Shown: in pieces, positions 26,290 through 36,185 of the stretch | How the letters are laid out: every line of letters begins with the position of its first letter | Position numbering within the stretch: the stretch's first letter is position 1 | Assembly (NCBI GenBank): GCA_010015675.1 | Contig: ML977044.1 | Location: 38,535-102,534 of the forward strand | Source of the DNA: Byssothecium circinans | Lineage: Eukaryota; Ascomycota; Dothideomycetes; Pleosporales; Massarinaceae | Reading direction: 5' to 3' | DNA length: 64,000 nucleotides | The notes under the pieces: model-generated | The model's input: only the letters and a program-made list of their open reading frames with translations | What the model was told of the DNA's origin: nothing | Database searches by the model: none | Position numbers and translations under genes: made by a program

Positions 26290-26775
26290 TCATCTTCTCT
26301 TCTTCAACCCCCCGCCCCTCTCAAACCCCACCCCCGCAAGGAACAGCATCCTCACCACCGCCAAAAACACCACATATGGCACATTTCCCACATCGATAGC
26401 ATTCCACTCCCAAAACTGCCAGTACACCCAGCTCCCCACCAGCCGAACCGAATACAAATGCCCAAAATCCGCCACCAGCAGGCCGAACAAGAACGTCTTC
26501 CAGACCCTGAGATCCGTGGTAGCCCTCAGCACCATTGCCTCGTTGATGCAGAGAAGCAGGTAGAGGTTCGCCAGCTGTGTTAGTACGATTGACGTCGATG
26601 TGGGGATGAGGCCATGCTGGGGTGCCGAAGCGGAGTGCGTGAGGTGCAGATATTTGGCTTGGTAGAGGTGGGCGTGCACGGCGCCTAGAAGGGTGGAGAC
26701 GGGCTCGACGTAGAGGAAGACGAGGCGGTAGAGGACTGGAATGGATGCTGGGGGGGATGTTGATATCGTCATCAT
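26290..26775 (-). CDS. DUF7704-like fungal membrane protein
   Basis: Intronless, 161 residues from the ATG at 26775. The sequence shows four hydrophobic segments: IPVLYRLVFLYVEPVSTLLG, SIVLTQLANLYLLLCINEA, WKTFLFGLLVADFGHLYSV and YVVFLAVVRMLFLAGVG. The blocks LYVEP, NLYLLLCINEAMVLRATTDLRVW and LVADFGHLYSV, then WNAIDVGNVPYV, match my recollection of the fungal DUF7704 family, whose function is not known. The frame remains open upstream of the ATG but that part is low-complexity proline/serine. The gene stands between long spacers and has no informative neighbours. Confidence 0.82.
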   Translation of the reverse strand: MMTISTSPPASIPVLYRLVFLYVEPVSTLLGAVHAHLYQAKYLHLTHSASAPQHGLIPTSTSIVLTQLANLYLLLCINEAMVLRATTDLRVWKTFLFGLLVADFGHLYSVRLVGSWVYWQFWEWNAIDVGNVPYVVFLAVVRMLFLAGVGFERGGGLKKRR

Positions 26776-27557
26776 GGTCGGAGATGGTCGAGGTGGTGGC
26801 AATGGTGGTGCGCTCTGCACGACTCAGCTGCGGAGCGGTGAAGGCTGAACCGGGCCTCAACAGTTCCCGGCGCGCTCGTTGCGTCTAGAGTGCAGAAGCG
26901 GTGGACTGATCCGTGGTGGACATGCGTTTCCTGTCTCGACGTTGAGCGTGGGAGTGGGATCCGGGCGGGAATCCTGCTCAATGTGGATGCTCGGCGAACA
27001 GGCCGTACTGCGGTCTTTGAGGTCCTTGTGCTGCGACGAGACGAGTGATCAGCCGTCCGCTAATTTCTCCAGCCCTGCACAGTGCACCCTAGTACCTCCT
27101 ACCCAGTGGTCCCTGGCCCAAAGGGCTTCCTTGGATTAGAGCATGACTTATTAAGATACACGCCTCACGGCCCCCGTCCGTGGTCTCTCTTCTCGTCCTC
27201 CTCATACGGGACTTCCCACCCTCTCTTTATTCTTGCAACAAGACTCCCCGCGTGGTCTCGATACGCTCCCTATCCATCTTTTCCAGCGCATCGTATAGAC
27301 ACGTTCTTTTTTCTGTCCTTGCCGTGCTTTGCTGAGCCGCCGCCCGCCGCCGCCGTCTTTCAACACTCAACACTCCTTGCCCCGACATCCGCACGACTCG
27401 TCAACGTTTCGAATACGCGTTTTGCCTCCCACCCCCAGCCCTCGCCCGCCACTGCCCGTATTTTATAAAACTGCAAAGAGAGTGTGGATATATAGAAGAG
27501 TGTGGCTGCCGTGTGGTGCTTGATATCGCTGAATATTGGCCTTCTGCCCCGTCTCCA
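26776..27557. other. Divergent promoter region with long leader
   Basis: 782 bp between the DUF7704 gene (minus) and the F-box/WD40 gene (plus). The right half is pyrimidine-rich and likely the 5' leader of the F-box gene. No specific site recognised. Confidence 0.4.
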
Positions 27558-30188
27558 ATGTATCGTAGGCCGTCGATTGCGCTTCGTCCGAAAACCTCGT
27601 CAGCCGCCGACGACCGCCACGCACCGCCCACGGGCTTCGAGCCGCCATCGAGCATGAAACGCACCGCCTCGCAGACCTTCAGCACCCACACGAGCGAGAC
27701 GCGGGAGTCGGGCAGTTCGTCGCTGTGCTCGGTGCAGGAGAGCGTCGAGTACCGCTCGGCGCGTTCCTCGCGTTCCAACACCACCACCGGCTACGTCCAC
27801 TCGAGCTCGCGGTCGCTGTCGCGCGCAACCCACATCCTCGGCGATGGCGTCAAGCAGATCCGCCGCAAGCTCTCGTCGTCGTCCTCTTCGTCGCGTCGCC
27901 CTTCGATCCAGAACCTGCTCGACGGCCCTGCCCCCTCTCCACCCGCGCCTGCTTCAGCGTCCGCGTCCGCGTCCGCTTCCCGCAAATCCAGCCTGCCCCT
28001 GACCCACCAAGACTCTGGCCTTGCCCATCCCACCACCATCCACGACCTCGCCGGTCCGCCCTCGAAACGCGTGTCCATGCTCCATCGCCTCCACAGTCTG
28101 CGTCGTCGTCCCGCTGCCTCCGGCCCGTCTGGCGAATATGCAAAGTGGAACCCCGTCCCGCCCCCGATCCCGTCGAACTACCCCGTACAAGCCCCCGGCA
28201 CGGCTGCCAGACAGGCCGCGGCCGCCGCCAATGATGCCAGGCAGGTCCAGCTGCGTCGTGAGCAGGAGCAGACGAGGCGCTTTCTGGAAGGAGGCGTGCC
28301 TCCCGCAAACATGGAGGAAGTCATCAAGGACAGCGAAAGCGGTGTTGGCATGATGTGCTCCTCACCCATCAACAGAGGCGACGGCGCGACGGAAAAGAAA
28401 ATGTGTAAGTCAATTGTTTCGTTATTTCTGCGGGGGGTCTTGGTAGATACGTGGGATCTGAGGTGAAGGGGAGTGAGCTGGCGTTGGTCTGTGAATGGGA
28501 CTTGGGCGATTAGCACAGCTCAACCTCAAGATATCTCCATCGGCCGGCTCTGCTCTCTCCTCCACCACAGGATCAGGTCCCGCGTCGAGAGCATGTCTAC
28601 CACCCACAGCTTCAAGCTCGATACAGTGGATCCAGACGGCTGTCGCGTGCTCTCTCTAACAAGCCCACCTCGCCCACGACCTCCCGACTCGCCCATGGAC
28701 CCCAGGCCTACTAAGCGGCGACGCTTGCTGACTCGTACAGTGGACCCCGCCAGCGCTCTCCCTTGGGAGGTTACGGAACTCGTTTTGTCCAACCTGGATG
28801 CGCCCTCTCTCATCCAGGCCGAGCTTGTCTCGAAGCTTTGGAACAAGATTGCCAGATCGCGGCATGTTTGGAAAGAGGTGTTTTTGAACAAGTTCCAGCC
28901 TACAGTACGTGATCCCAATCGCTCGAAACCGGCTCAATTGACTTACACTCTCACTCAGGTCCATGTCTCACCCACACCAATCATGATGGGCGGCCCTGGC
29001 ATCGGCAGATTCACTAGGAGTGGTAATGCCGCGCCCCAGCAGGATTGGAAGGAGATGTATCGTGCTCGAAAGACGATCAACCGACGGTGGAGGTCGTGCA
29101 CGCCGAGTGCCATCTACCTCAATGGTCACACAGACTCGGTGTACTGCTGCCAGTTCGACGAGTAAGTGCAGCCGGAGTCAAGCCCACCTCTCGTTCGGTT
29201 CAATCGCTAATGTGGTTACAGGAAGAAGATCATCACCGGCTCGCGAGACCGCACTATTCGTGTCTGGGACATGAAGACGTACGAATGCATCAAAGTCATC
29301 GGAGGGCCCAGCCACCGCCCGCAGCCCAACACCCCTCACCAGTTGGAGGTCCACGCCGACACCAAAGTCAACAATCCTTCGCTCAACGGCACACCGAAGG
29401 GCAACGACATCTACCATGTCCCCGCCATGTTCCACGACGCATCGATACTATGCCTTCAATACGACGACAAGATCATGGTGACCGGATCCTCCGACCACTC
29501 ATGCATTGTCTGGGACATCACTGGGGAGAACTTTGTCCCGCTGCACAAGCTGAGGGGACATCAGGCCGGTGTACTCGACGTCTGTCTGGACGAAAAGTAC
29601 ATCATCTCCTGCTCCAAGGATTCCGCCATCATCGTCTGGGACCGCCACACCGGAAAGCAACTCCGCACATTGCAGGGCCACCGGGGCCCCGTCAACGCCG
29701 TCCAACTCCGCGGTAACCTCCTCGTCTCAGCCTCTGGCGATGGTGTCGCCAAGCTCTGGAACCTCGACTCCGGCAACGAATCCATCAAGGACTTTCCCTC
29801 CGAGGACCGCGGCCTCGCAGCTGTAGAATTTTCCGACGACGCCAACATCGTTCTTGCCGGCGGCAACGATCACGTGGTCTACAAGTTCGACGCCACTACC
29901 GGCAAGCTGCTCCACACCTCGACCCGTCATGGCGGCCTTGTCCGATCACTCTTCCTCGACGCCTTCAATGGACGCATCGTCTCGGGGTCGTATGACCAGA
30001 GCATACGTGTGGCCGACTACGATACCGGAGACGTCTTCGCCACGTACGAGAACTGGACCACGAGCTGGATTCTGTCGGCCAAGAGCGATTATCGCCGCGT
30101 TGTGGCGACGAGCCAGGACGGCAGGATTCTCATTCTGGACTTTGGGTGGAATGTCGAGGGGAGCCAGGCTCTCGTTGGTGCGAAGTGA
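27558..30188 (+). CDS. F-box/WD40 protein, FWD-1/beta-TrCP-like SCF substrate receptor
   Basis: Predicted exons 27558-28404, 28519-28904, 28959-29161 and 29222-30188, 800 residues. The N-terminal 280 residues are serine/arginine-rich. An F-box lies near 362-405 (ALPWEVTELVLSNLDAPSLI, LVSKLWNKIARSRHVWKEVF). WD40 repeats follow: LNGHTDSVYCCQFDEKKIIT, GSRDRTIRVWD, DKIMVTGSSDHSCIVWD, LRGHQAGVLDVCLDEKYIIS, LQGHRGPVNAVQLRGNLLVS and GSYDQSIRVADYDTG. Such proteins recruit phosphorylated substrates to the SCF ubiquitin ligase; in Neurospora the similar FWD-1 controls turnover of the clock protein FRQ. The third intron (54 nt) is a multiple of three with no stop, so it could be read through, but it has strong GTACGT and CTCAG sites. 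Orthology to FWD-1 is inference. Confidence 0.85.
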
Positions 30189-30712
30189 AGTGAGTGCGCT
30201 GCTTGCGTGCTCACTTCTCAGTCAAGACGACGTAATACCGCATCGATTGCTTTCAGTCACTACACTAGGGTCTTGTCGTTTGGGAGCGCTTGATCTGGCT
30301 TTGGGCTGTGGATCGCCTCGAGAGTTGGTCCTGGATGTTGCTACCTCGCAGACAGACGGATTCTGCATTCTGCATTCTTATCCCCTTGCACTACATACAG
30401 CGCGCTCATGCTCAACCCTGCCCCAGCCAGTGCTTGTAGGAGCAGGCGAACCATTCCTTTCCCTTTCCCTTCTTTTTTGGTTTTTGTCTTGGTCTTGGAA
30501 AACGATCGATCGAACGAACGGATGTTTGGCATTTGCATATAGAACGCTCCGACCTACCTCGTTTCCCTCCTTTCTATCTTTCTCTTCATCATTTATTATG
30601 TCTTGGGGCGTTTTCGAGCGGATGGTTTTTTTTTTCGCTGGGATTGGGTTTTGGGGGGGGTTTTTTTTTTTCTTTTTCTTTTTTATTTACTTACTTATGG
30701 TATTGGCGATGC

Positions 30713-30754
30713 GGTGAGGTGAGGTGAGGTGAGGTGAGGTGAGGTGAAGTGAGG
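30713..30754 (+). repeat. (GGTGA)n microsatellite
   Basis: About eight GGTGA units with one AGTGA variant at the right end. Confidence 0.9.
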
Positions 30755-31024
30755 GTTAAAGCATTCTTTCTTTCTTTTTATAAGTACTACTTATTACTAT
30801 TACTACTATTACTGTTACTGTTACTGGTACCGTTACTGGTACCTGCTTTGGCTGTGGACTGAGGGGAATCTCGTCTTTTCGTTCTTTTGTTGAGCGGGAG
30901 GGGGATTGGGGTTTTGGGGGCTTGGTGTGGTGGGGTGGGTGGACGCGGAGATGGCGATGTTGGTGGAGGTGGATGGGTGTGAGAATGTATACAGGTAGGT
31001 AGGTGAGACTGTGTAGGACTTACT

Positions 31025-31054
31025 ATCGTTATCGTTATCGTTGTCGTTGTCGTT
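31025..31054 (+). repeat. (ATCGTT/GTCGTT)n hexamer run
   Basis: Five tandem hexamers that change from ATCGTT to GTCGTT. The motif resembles the TTGTCG array at 15441-15513. Confidence 0.85.
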
Positions 31055-32634
31055 AGCGTCTGGATAGATGGAAATATTAAAAAACGTTACTATGAGAATG
31101 AGATTAGATGAGATGAGATGTGGTTGGGTGCCGGGTGTTGGGTGTTGGGTGCCGGGTGCGTGGGCTGCTGTGCTGTGAAGTCTTGTGGTGGTAGTGGAGG
31201 GCAGTGGAGGGGATGGAGAGTAAGTCCATCTAGTCATCTACTAACGGCACTAAATCGATAACAGAGCTGTGGACGGTTTGCTGATCAAGACTGCTCTAAA
31301 ATGCAACTGCCTCGAACGACGCCTTCGGTCAAGGCAGTGCCCCCAGTACGTTCGCTGCTAAGAAGTCTATCTGCACTGTTCTATTTTTTCAAAACTTTCC
31401 AAGTCGAACTTGATACTGGTGGCGTAAATAGCAAGACCAAAGGCGAGAATTTAGGGAGTTGATACGGTGACAAATTATTGAAGACATCAAATACCACAAT
31501 GTTACGGCAATAGAATCTACCTGAACGTGCTTCAAACTCTCAAGTGTTGGTACGACAGGGCGCCTTGAGTTTTAACCGCTTCTATTCTTTCTGGTACGCA
31601 TCATTTAATTTCGAGAACATGTGCGACAAATTAGACAACAATCGAATTTCCCTGCGGATTCATTCCGAGTGGACTGAACTGGCACGGAGAGATCGTGGCA
31701 AACGGTGTGTTGTATCGTGACTCTCCTTGTTAACAGCCTATCAGGCTTGACTGTGCAATGTGCTGTACGTGGCTCAGCAGAACATTTAAAGGACGACTAA
31801 AAGTATTTAGGTGATGCATTTGGGTACATGATGGCCATATAAAGCGACACTTCTAGGATCCGTCCATTCACCGCAACTTCCTCGCACCTATACCCGTGTA
31901 ACTCATGTGTTCGTGTCTCTAGTAGTTAAGCACACCGCTAAATAACTTTTTCCGCAACTGTCTAGCTGGACAGACTCTCATTCGTCACCGCTTTGCTATT
32001 TGAAATTATATACAACGACATCCCGGCGCTCCTTCCTCTTTGCATCTTAACAGTTTGCGGTTGGAAGTGAGCGCACCTTTACCGCTTTTCACCGATACTT
32101 CAAAGTCAGAGATGGCGCCCTTGATTGAGCCTTTACCGCTGTGGCTTCCGTCTTCACCTAGCGACGGCAGCCTACTTTTATGGATATTTTCCCAACTCCC
32201 ACCTACCTTCCAAGCGATTAGAGGTGAAGGCAGATTATCATTTTACTTATTTATCTCTAGTGCTGGCTGAGAGAGATATATCAACGGCCTATGGAGCGCT
32301 TGCTCTCTTTCCTTCTTCTTTGCACCAAACCCTAGCAATCAAAAGACTCAATTGTACGCTCAACGGTGGCAAACTGCTTCTCATCTCCACCACACTTTCG
32401 CATTCCTTGCGCCATTGGAGGAGTCCGTTGTCCTCCACTATACGCAAAGTTCGGTTTGTCGTTCTCGTCTGTCCGAGAAACACTGCAACCGCTTGTCACT
32501 GATTGCGAGCTCTGAAGCAGGGCTTGACGGCAAGTACCTCATACGGCATCTTTCTTCCTGATACTCCACTGACACTTTCTCCAGACTCTTCTCTTCGTTT
32601 TTTCGACACATCTCGGTTGATTCTGTGATTGAAC

Positions 32635-33954
32635 ATGCTGTCATCCATCAATAACGACAGCAAGGTCACTGCAACTAGACAGTTAGACGAGTCGTCCAAG
32701 CGTGTCGTCAAGAAACAAAATAAGGTGGGCGTGGACACTCCTCTGGATGACGCCACTGTCGGCGTGACTCTCCCATCAGTGCCTGTTCACGATGATACCG
32801 CCGCTCATGGCAATGCGCCTGAATTCATCAAGCACGAGCGCTCGAACTATGTTAGCTCTGAGGTTTCTGGCCGTGAGACTTCCTGCAACAAGACGGAGCA
32901 GCAGTACCTGGAAGCTACCGGCCGGTCTACCATCCCGGAGTTGGAAGTCAGGACGTCAGCCGAATTACACTATAGCGGTTGTCATTTAGTCGGCCCCCTC
33001 TGCGTCAACGGTATAGAGTATGATTTGATCGACCCTGTTATCCTGGATAGGAAGTTGGACCAAATTGGTCAACATTTCTGGGGGTTTGAAGATATTGCCT
33101 TTGTGAAGCACTATTACGAGCAAGTAATCCGCGCTTCGATCATGCCGCCGATGGGCCACATGATTGAGCAGCACTTCACTACCCCAAAGACTTTTCCACC
33201 CTCTCCGCCTCCAACGCCGGCGAAACTATCGCCTTCATCGGTGTCAACGGAGTCCCTGAACAACATCGACCAGACAGTGGAGAAGAAGGATGTCTCACCA
33301 CGAGCACCCACCAACCCGGATGATGGCCAACCCGTCGACGACATTCTCGAAATGTCACGCCCGCACCGGCAATATCTCCTAGAAGGACCCCACATCATCA
33401 TCCACATCGGCGATACGGCCATTCCCAACATCCCCAAGCGCTTCGCTATGGCAGCATCCCCCGTCCTCAACGAGTACTTCTCTACCAACCCGACATCGCT
33501 CGACTGGTCCGCGCCTCCCGGACCCATGGACGTCGAAGCCATCAAAAACATCCTCATAGCTTGGCCCCAGCATGAATCGCGTCATTTCCAATGCGCCCCC
33601 TTGCAACCCACAACCTTCGCCAAGGACATTGCCATCATCACGACCGCATACCTTCTCGGTATGAACGCCTACACTCAGCATGTTCGCTACCACATGCGAA
33701 ACTACCTGCAGAAGTCGCTGTCCGAGTACTACGAGATACTGCTGGTTATGAAGTACCGCGTGTCGAGCAAGGATCCAAGCTGGACCTGCATGGTTAATAA
33801 TTTATGTTATCAGCGGCATCAGGGGTTGATCCCGGATACGGAGGAGTTTGAGGACTTCTTGACGAGGAATCCGCTGATTTTGTATGCGATGGAATCTGCA
33901 GATGAGTATTTTAGAGCGAGGGAGAAGGGTAGGAGGGAAGGGGTTCGAGGATGA
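32635..33954 (+). CDS. BTB-like domain protein (fungal lineage family)
   Basis: Intronless, 439 residues from the ATG at 32635. The first 240 residues are polar and low in structure, with HYSGCHLVGPLCVNGIEYDL as a possible short domain. The C-terminal half looks like a degenerate BTB/POZ fold: YLLEGPHIIIHIGDTAI, NIPKRFAMAASPVLNEYF (about 250-282), the helix IAIITTAYLLGMNAYTQHV, and the ending IPDTEEFEDFLTRNPLILYA. The same order of blocks is found in the gene at 55336-56277, so the two are paralogues. BTB domains mediate protein-protein contacts, often with cullin-3 ligases; a function for this divergent family is not known. The domain assignment is by pattern and moderately uncertain. Confidence 0.72.
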   Translation: MLSSINNDSKVTATRQLDESSKRVVKKQNKVGVDTPLDDATVGVTLPSVPVHDDTAAHGNAPEFIKHERSNYVSSEVSGRETSCNKTEQQYLEATGRSTIPELEVRTSAELHYSGCHLVGPLCVNGIEYDLIDPVILDRKLDQIGQHFWGFEDIAFVKHYYEQVIRASIMPPMGHMIEQHFTTPKTFPPSPPPTPAKLSPSSVSTESLNNIDQTVEKKDVSPRAPTNPDDGQPVDDILEMSRPHRQYLLEGPHIIIHIGDTAIPNIPKRFAMAASPVLNEYFSTNPTSLDWSAPPGPMDVEAIKNILIAWPQHESRHFQCAPLQPTTFAKDIAIITTAYLLGMNAYTQHVRYHMRNYLQKSLSEYYEILLVMKYRVSSKDPSWTCMVNNLCYQRHQGLIPDTEEFEDFLTRNPLILYAMESADEYFRAREKGRREGVRG

Positions 33955-34892
33955 GAAGTGCTTAGGTCGAGGGGACTGATGAGGGTCGTTGAGATGGTGC
34001 ATACCGAAGGGGCGAAGGTGCTTGGGCTCGGAGTATGGGAAGGGAATGATACTGGGGCATCGAAAATTCCAAGGGGGAAAAAATTCCGAAGTGGAACAGC
34101 AACACGGAGTCTTGGGAGATTGACTAAACATCTCCAAAGTGTAACTCTTTTTTCCGACTTTGAGAACCTGGCACCATATAACCCAAAGGTTTAGTCGGAA
34201 AGAGACTAGCTGAAGCCATGGACGGCGCTTAAGCACTGTGAATCCATGCCAGATATTTAATTCCACCGCATACGGGGTTTTGATACTTTTTAATAATGTA
34301 TGCACTGTACATACTGTATATAGAGCGTAAGCAAAAAGACTTACGATCTATATCTAAACGTCTCACTAATCTTCCTATGATTTCATATACGTATATACGG
34401 ACTGCTAGTGACTTTATACTGGATGTTGGATAATAGAGATAGAAATGCGACTCGCGAGACGGTGAATCTCTCGCATATTCAAACGTTGTTTCATTATCAA
34501 AAAGCTTAACCATAAACCCGTGTCAAAGGTCAAGATAAGTTATCCATAGCTTCAGATAAAATCTCTACTACAGAATCTAAACACAACTTAATATTAAACA
34601 AGGTAGGGGAAGACACGAATACCCTTACAGTTTTGCAGCTTTACATGTTCTCCTATATTGGATTGGTAAAACTAATGCCCTATACCAGGGCTTGTATTAA
34701 TCACAATATGCACCTGATCTTTTTGTATGTTGATATTCCCCCGTTTCCATTATTCTCTAAGATATCCGCCTCAATCTCAAACAACCATGCACCTCAATAT
34801 TAAGATCAAAAAGCAAGATCACTCACCTCCTCCTCTCCTAATCCCTCAAGAGATAAGTTAGAGAGCGCACCCTCTATCTCTAGACTAACCCT
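33955..34892. other. A+T-rich spacer
   Basis: Mostly A+T-rich sequence (especially 34240-34800) with no supported gene. It may be old decayed repeat sequence, but I see no recognisable element. Confidence 0.45.
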
Positions 34893-35387
34893 CTAAACCG
34901 CCACCCACCCCACATCAATCACGTCCCCATCCCCATCCCCATCCCCATCAACATAATCGATAACCCCCCCATTCCCATCCCCATCCCCAGCCACTGCAGT
35001 ATCGCCATCACCCCCCACCCCTCCCTCCTTCCCACCCTCCTCCCCACCCTCAATCTCCGCTTCAGCCTCCGTCTCACCAGCCTTCTTCATCCAAGCCGAA
35101 AATGAACACCACGCAGCCAAGGCGGAAGATAGGAATGAAGACAACAGTGAAGAAGTGGATTTGTACAAGACGTTCCCGATGGCTGTGGCGAGCTGGAGGG
35201 CTTTGGACGGGGCGTGGGCTGCGTTTGTCTTGGTCGTGCTGGTGCTAGGGGCGGTGTTGGTCTCGGAGGGAAGGGCGGGAAGAGGGGGAAGGGGGGGAAG
35301 AGCGGGAAGTGGGGAAATGTGTAGGTGGAGATGTAGGTTCAGGTGGCGGTGTGGGTGTGGGTGTGGGGAGTTGTGTGTGTCTGACAT
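34893..35387 (-). CDS. Hypothetical low-complexity protein
   Basis: Possible single-exon gene of 164 residues from the ATG at 35387. The N-terminus is His/Leu/Pro repeat (PHPHPHRHLNLHLHLHISPL), the middle has a plausible amphipathic or membrane segment (SKALQLATAIGNVLYKSTSS followed by LLSSFLSSALAAWCSFSAW), and the C-terminus is Gly/Asp/Glu repeat partly encoded by a CCCCAT hexamer array (34923-34949). No family recognised. The repeats make the frame length weak evidence; it could be non-coding. Confidence 0.3.
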   Translation of the reverse strand: MSDTHNSPHPHPHRHLNLHLHLHISPLPALPPLPPLPALPSETNTAPSTSTTKTNAAHAPSKALQLATAIGNVLYKSTSSLLSSFLSSALAAWCSFSAWMKKAGETEAEAEIEGGEEGGKEGGVGGDGDTAVAGDGDGNGGVIDYVDGDGDGDGDVIDVGWVAV

Positions 35388-36185
35388 GTTTGTAGGCGTG
35401 TGATATGTATGGTAGAGTGTAGTGGGTAGTTGTGTTGCGTGTAGTTGTTGCGGCATGTGGTAGTTGTGGTGTGTAGTAGCTGTAGCGTAGGTGTATGCAG
35501 TGGGTTGTGGTTGGGAAGTAGAAAGATAGAGGGATAGGGGAGGTTTTATATAGGTGGGGCGAGGAGGAGTCGATATTGTTGGTGGGTGAAGGGGGCGTTG
35601 TGTGTGGGGAGTGAGGTCACGGGGTACGGTAGGAGGTTTCTGTGTGGAGAGGGGAATGAGGGATGGGGAGGTACTGTCGAGGCACGTGATTCTTAGAATT
35701 CACTATACTAAATTATTTTACTCTAACTTTACCTCTAACTACATAAATAGAAGATTTTACCTGCGTAATGAATAAATTACCCAGGGTAATAGAAAAGCTA
35801 CTTAAGTCGTCTTTAAAGGTCTAGAATCAATATAAAGCATTATGCGCCGGAACTTGTCCAGCAGTTAGCAACACGCCCCAAAATCCTCATGAAATACCAC
35901 CAGGAGCAGAGGTACAGGAGATATACAAGCGGACAGAATTATTACGATTATACTACACTATATACCCTCCCAGCCCACGCGCCAAGGCACCTATACACAC
36001 GCGATCCACTCTTTCGATCCCACATATAAGGTTGAACAGAGATGAGGCAGCTATAACTGCCACCCCTCCGCTACTCGAGATCAAACTCCCACAGCTCCAA
36101 TGTCCATGCAAATGCACCACCCTTATGGCCGACCCTAGCGAGGCAACCGAAACCCGAAAATGCAACATCGCCCGTAATCCTACCA
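35388..36185. other. Spacer, partly A+T-rich
   Basis: G/T-rich near 35400-35690, then A+T-rich from about 35690 to 35950. It ends at the stop codon of the Prp24-like gene. No gene recognised. Confidence 0.4.

Larger units (their letters stand above)
30189..32634. other. Gene-free spacer with simple repeats
   Basis: About 2.4 kb. It includes likely 3' untranslated sequence, a GGTGA pentamer array (30713-30754), TTACTG/TTACTA runs (about 30790-30840), an ATCGTT/GTCGTT hexamer run (31025-31054) and G/T-rich repeats near 31120-31160. From about 31260 the composition is ordinary. Short frames at 32040-32561 are unrecognised and probably promoter or leader of the BTB-like gene. Confidence 0.6.
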
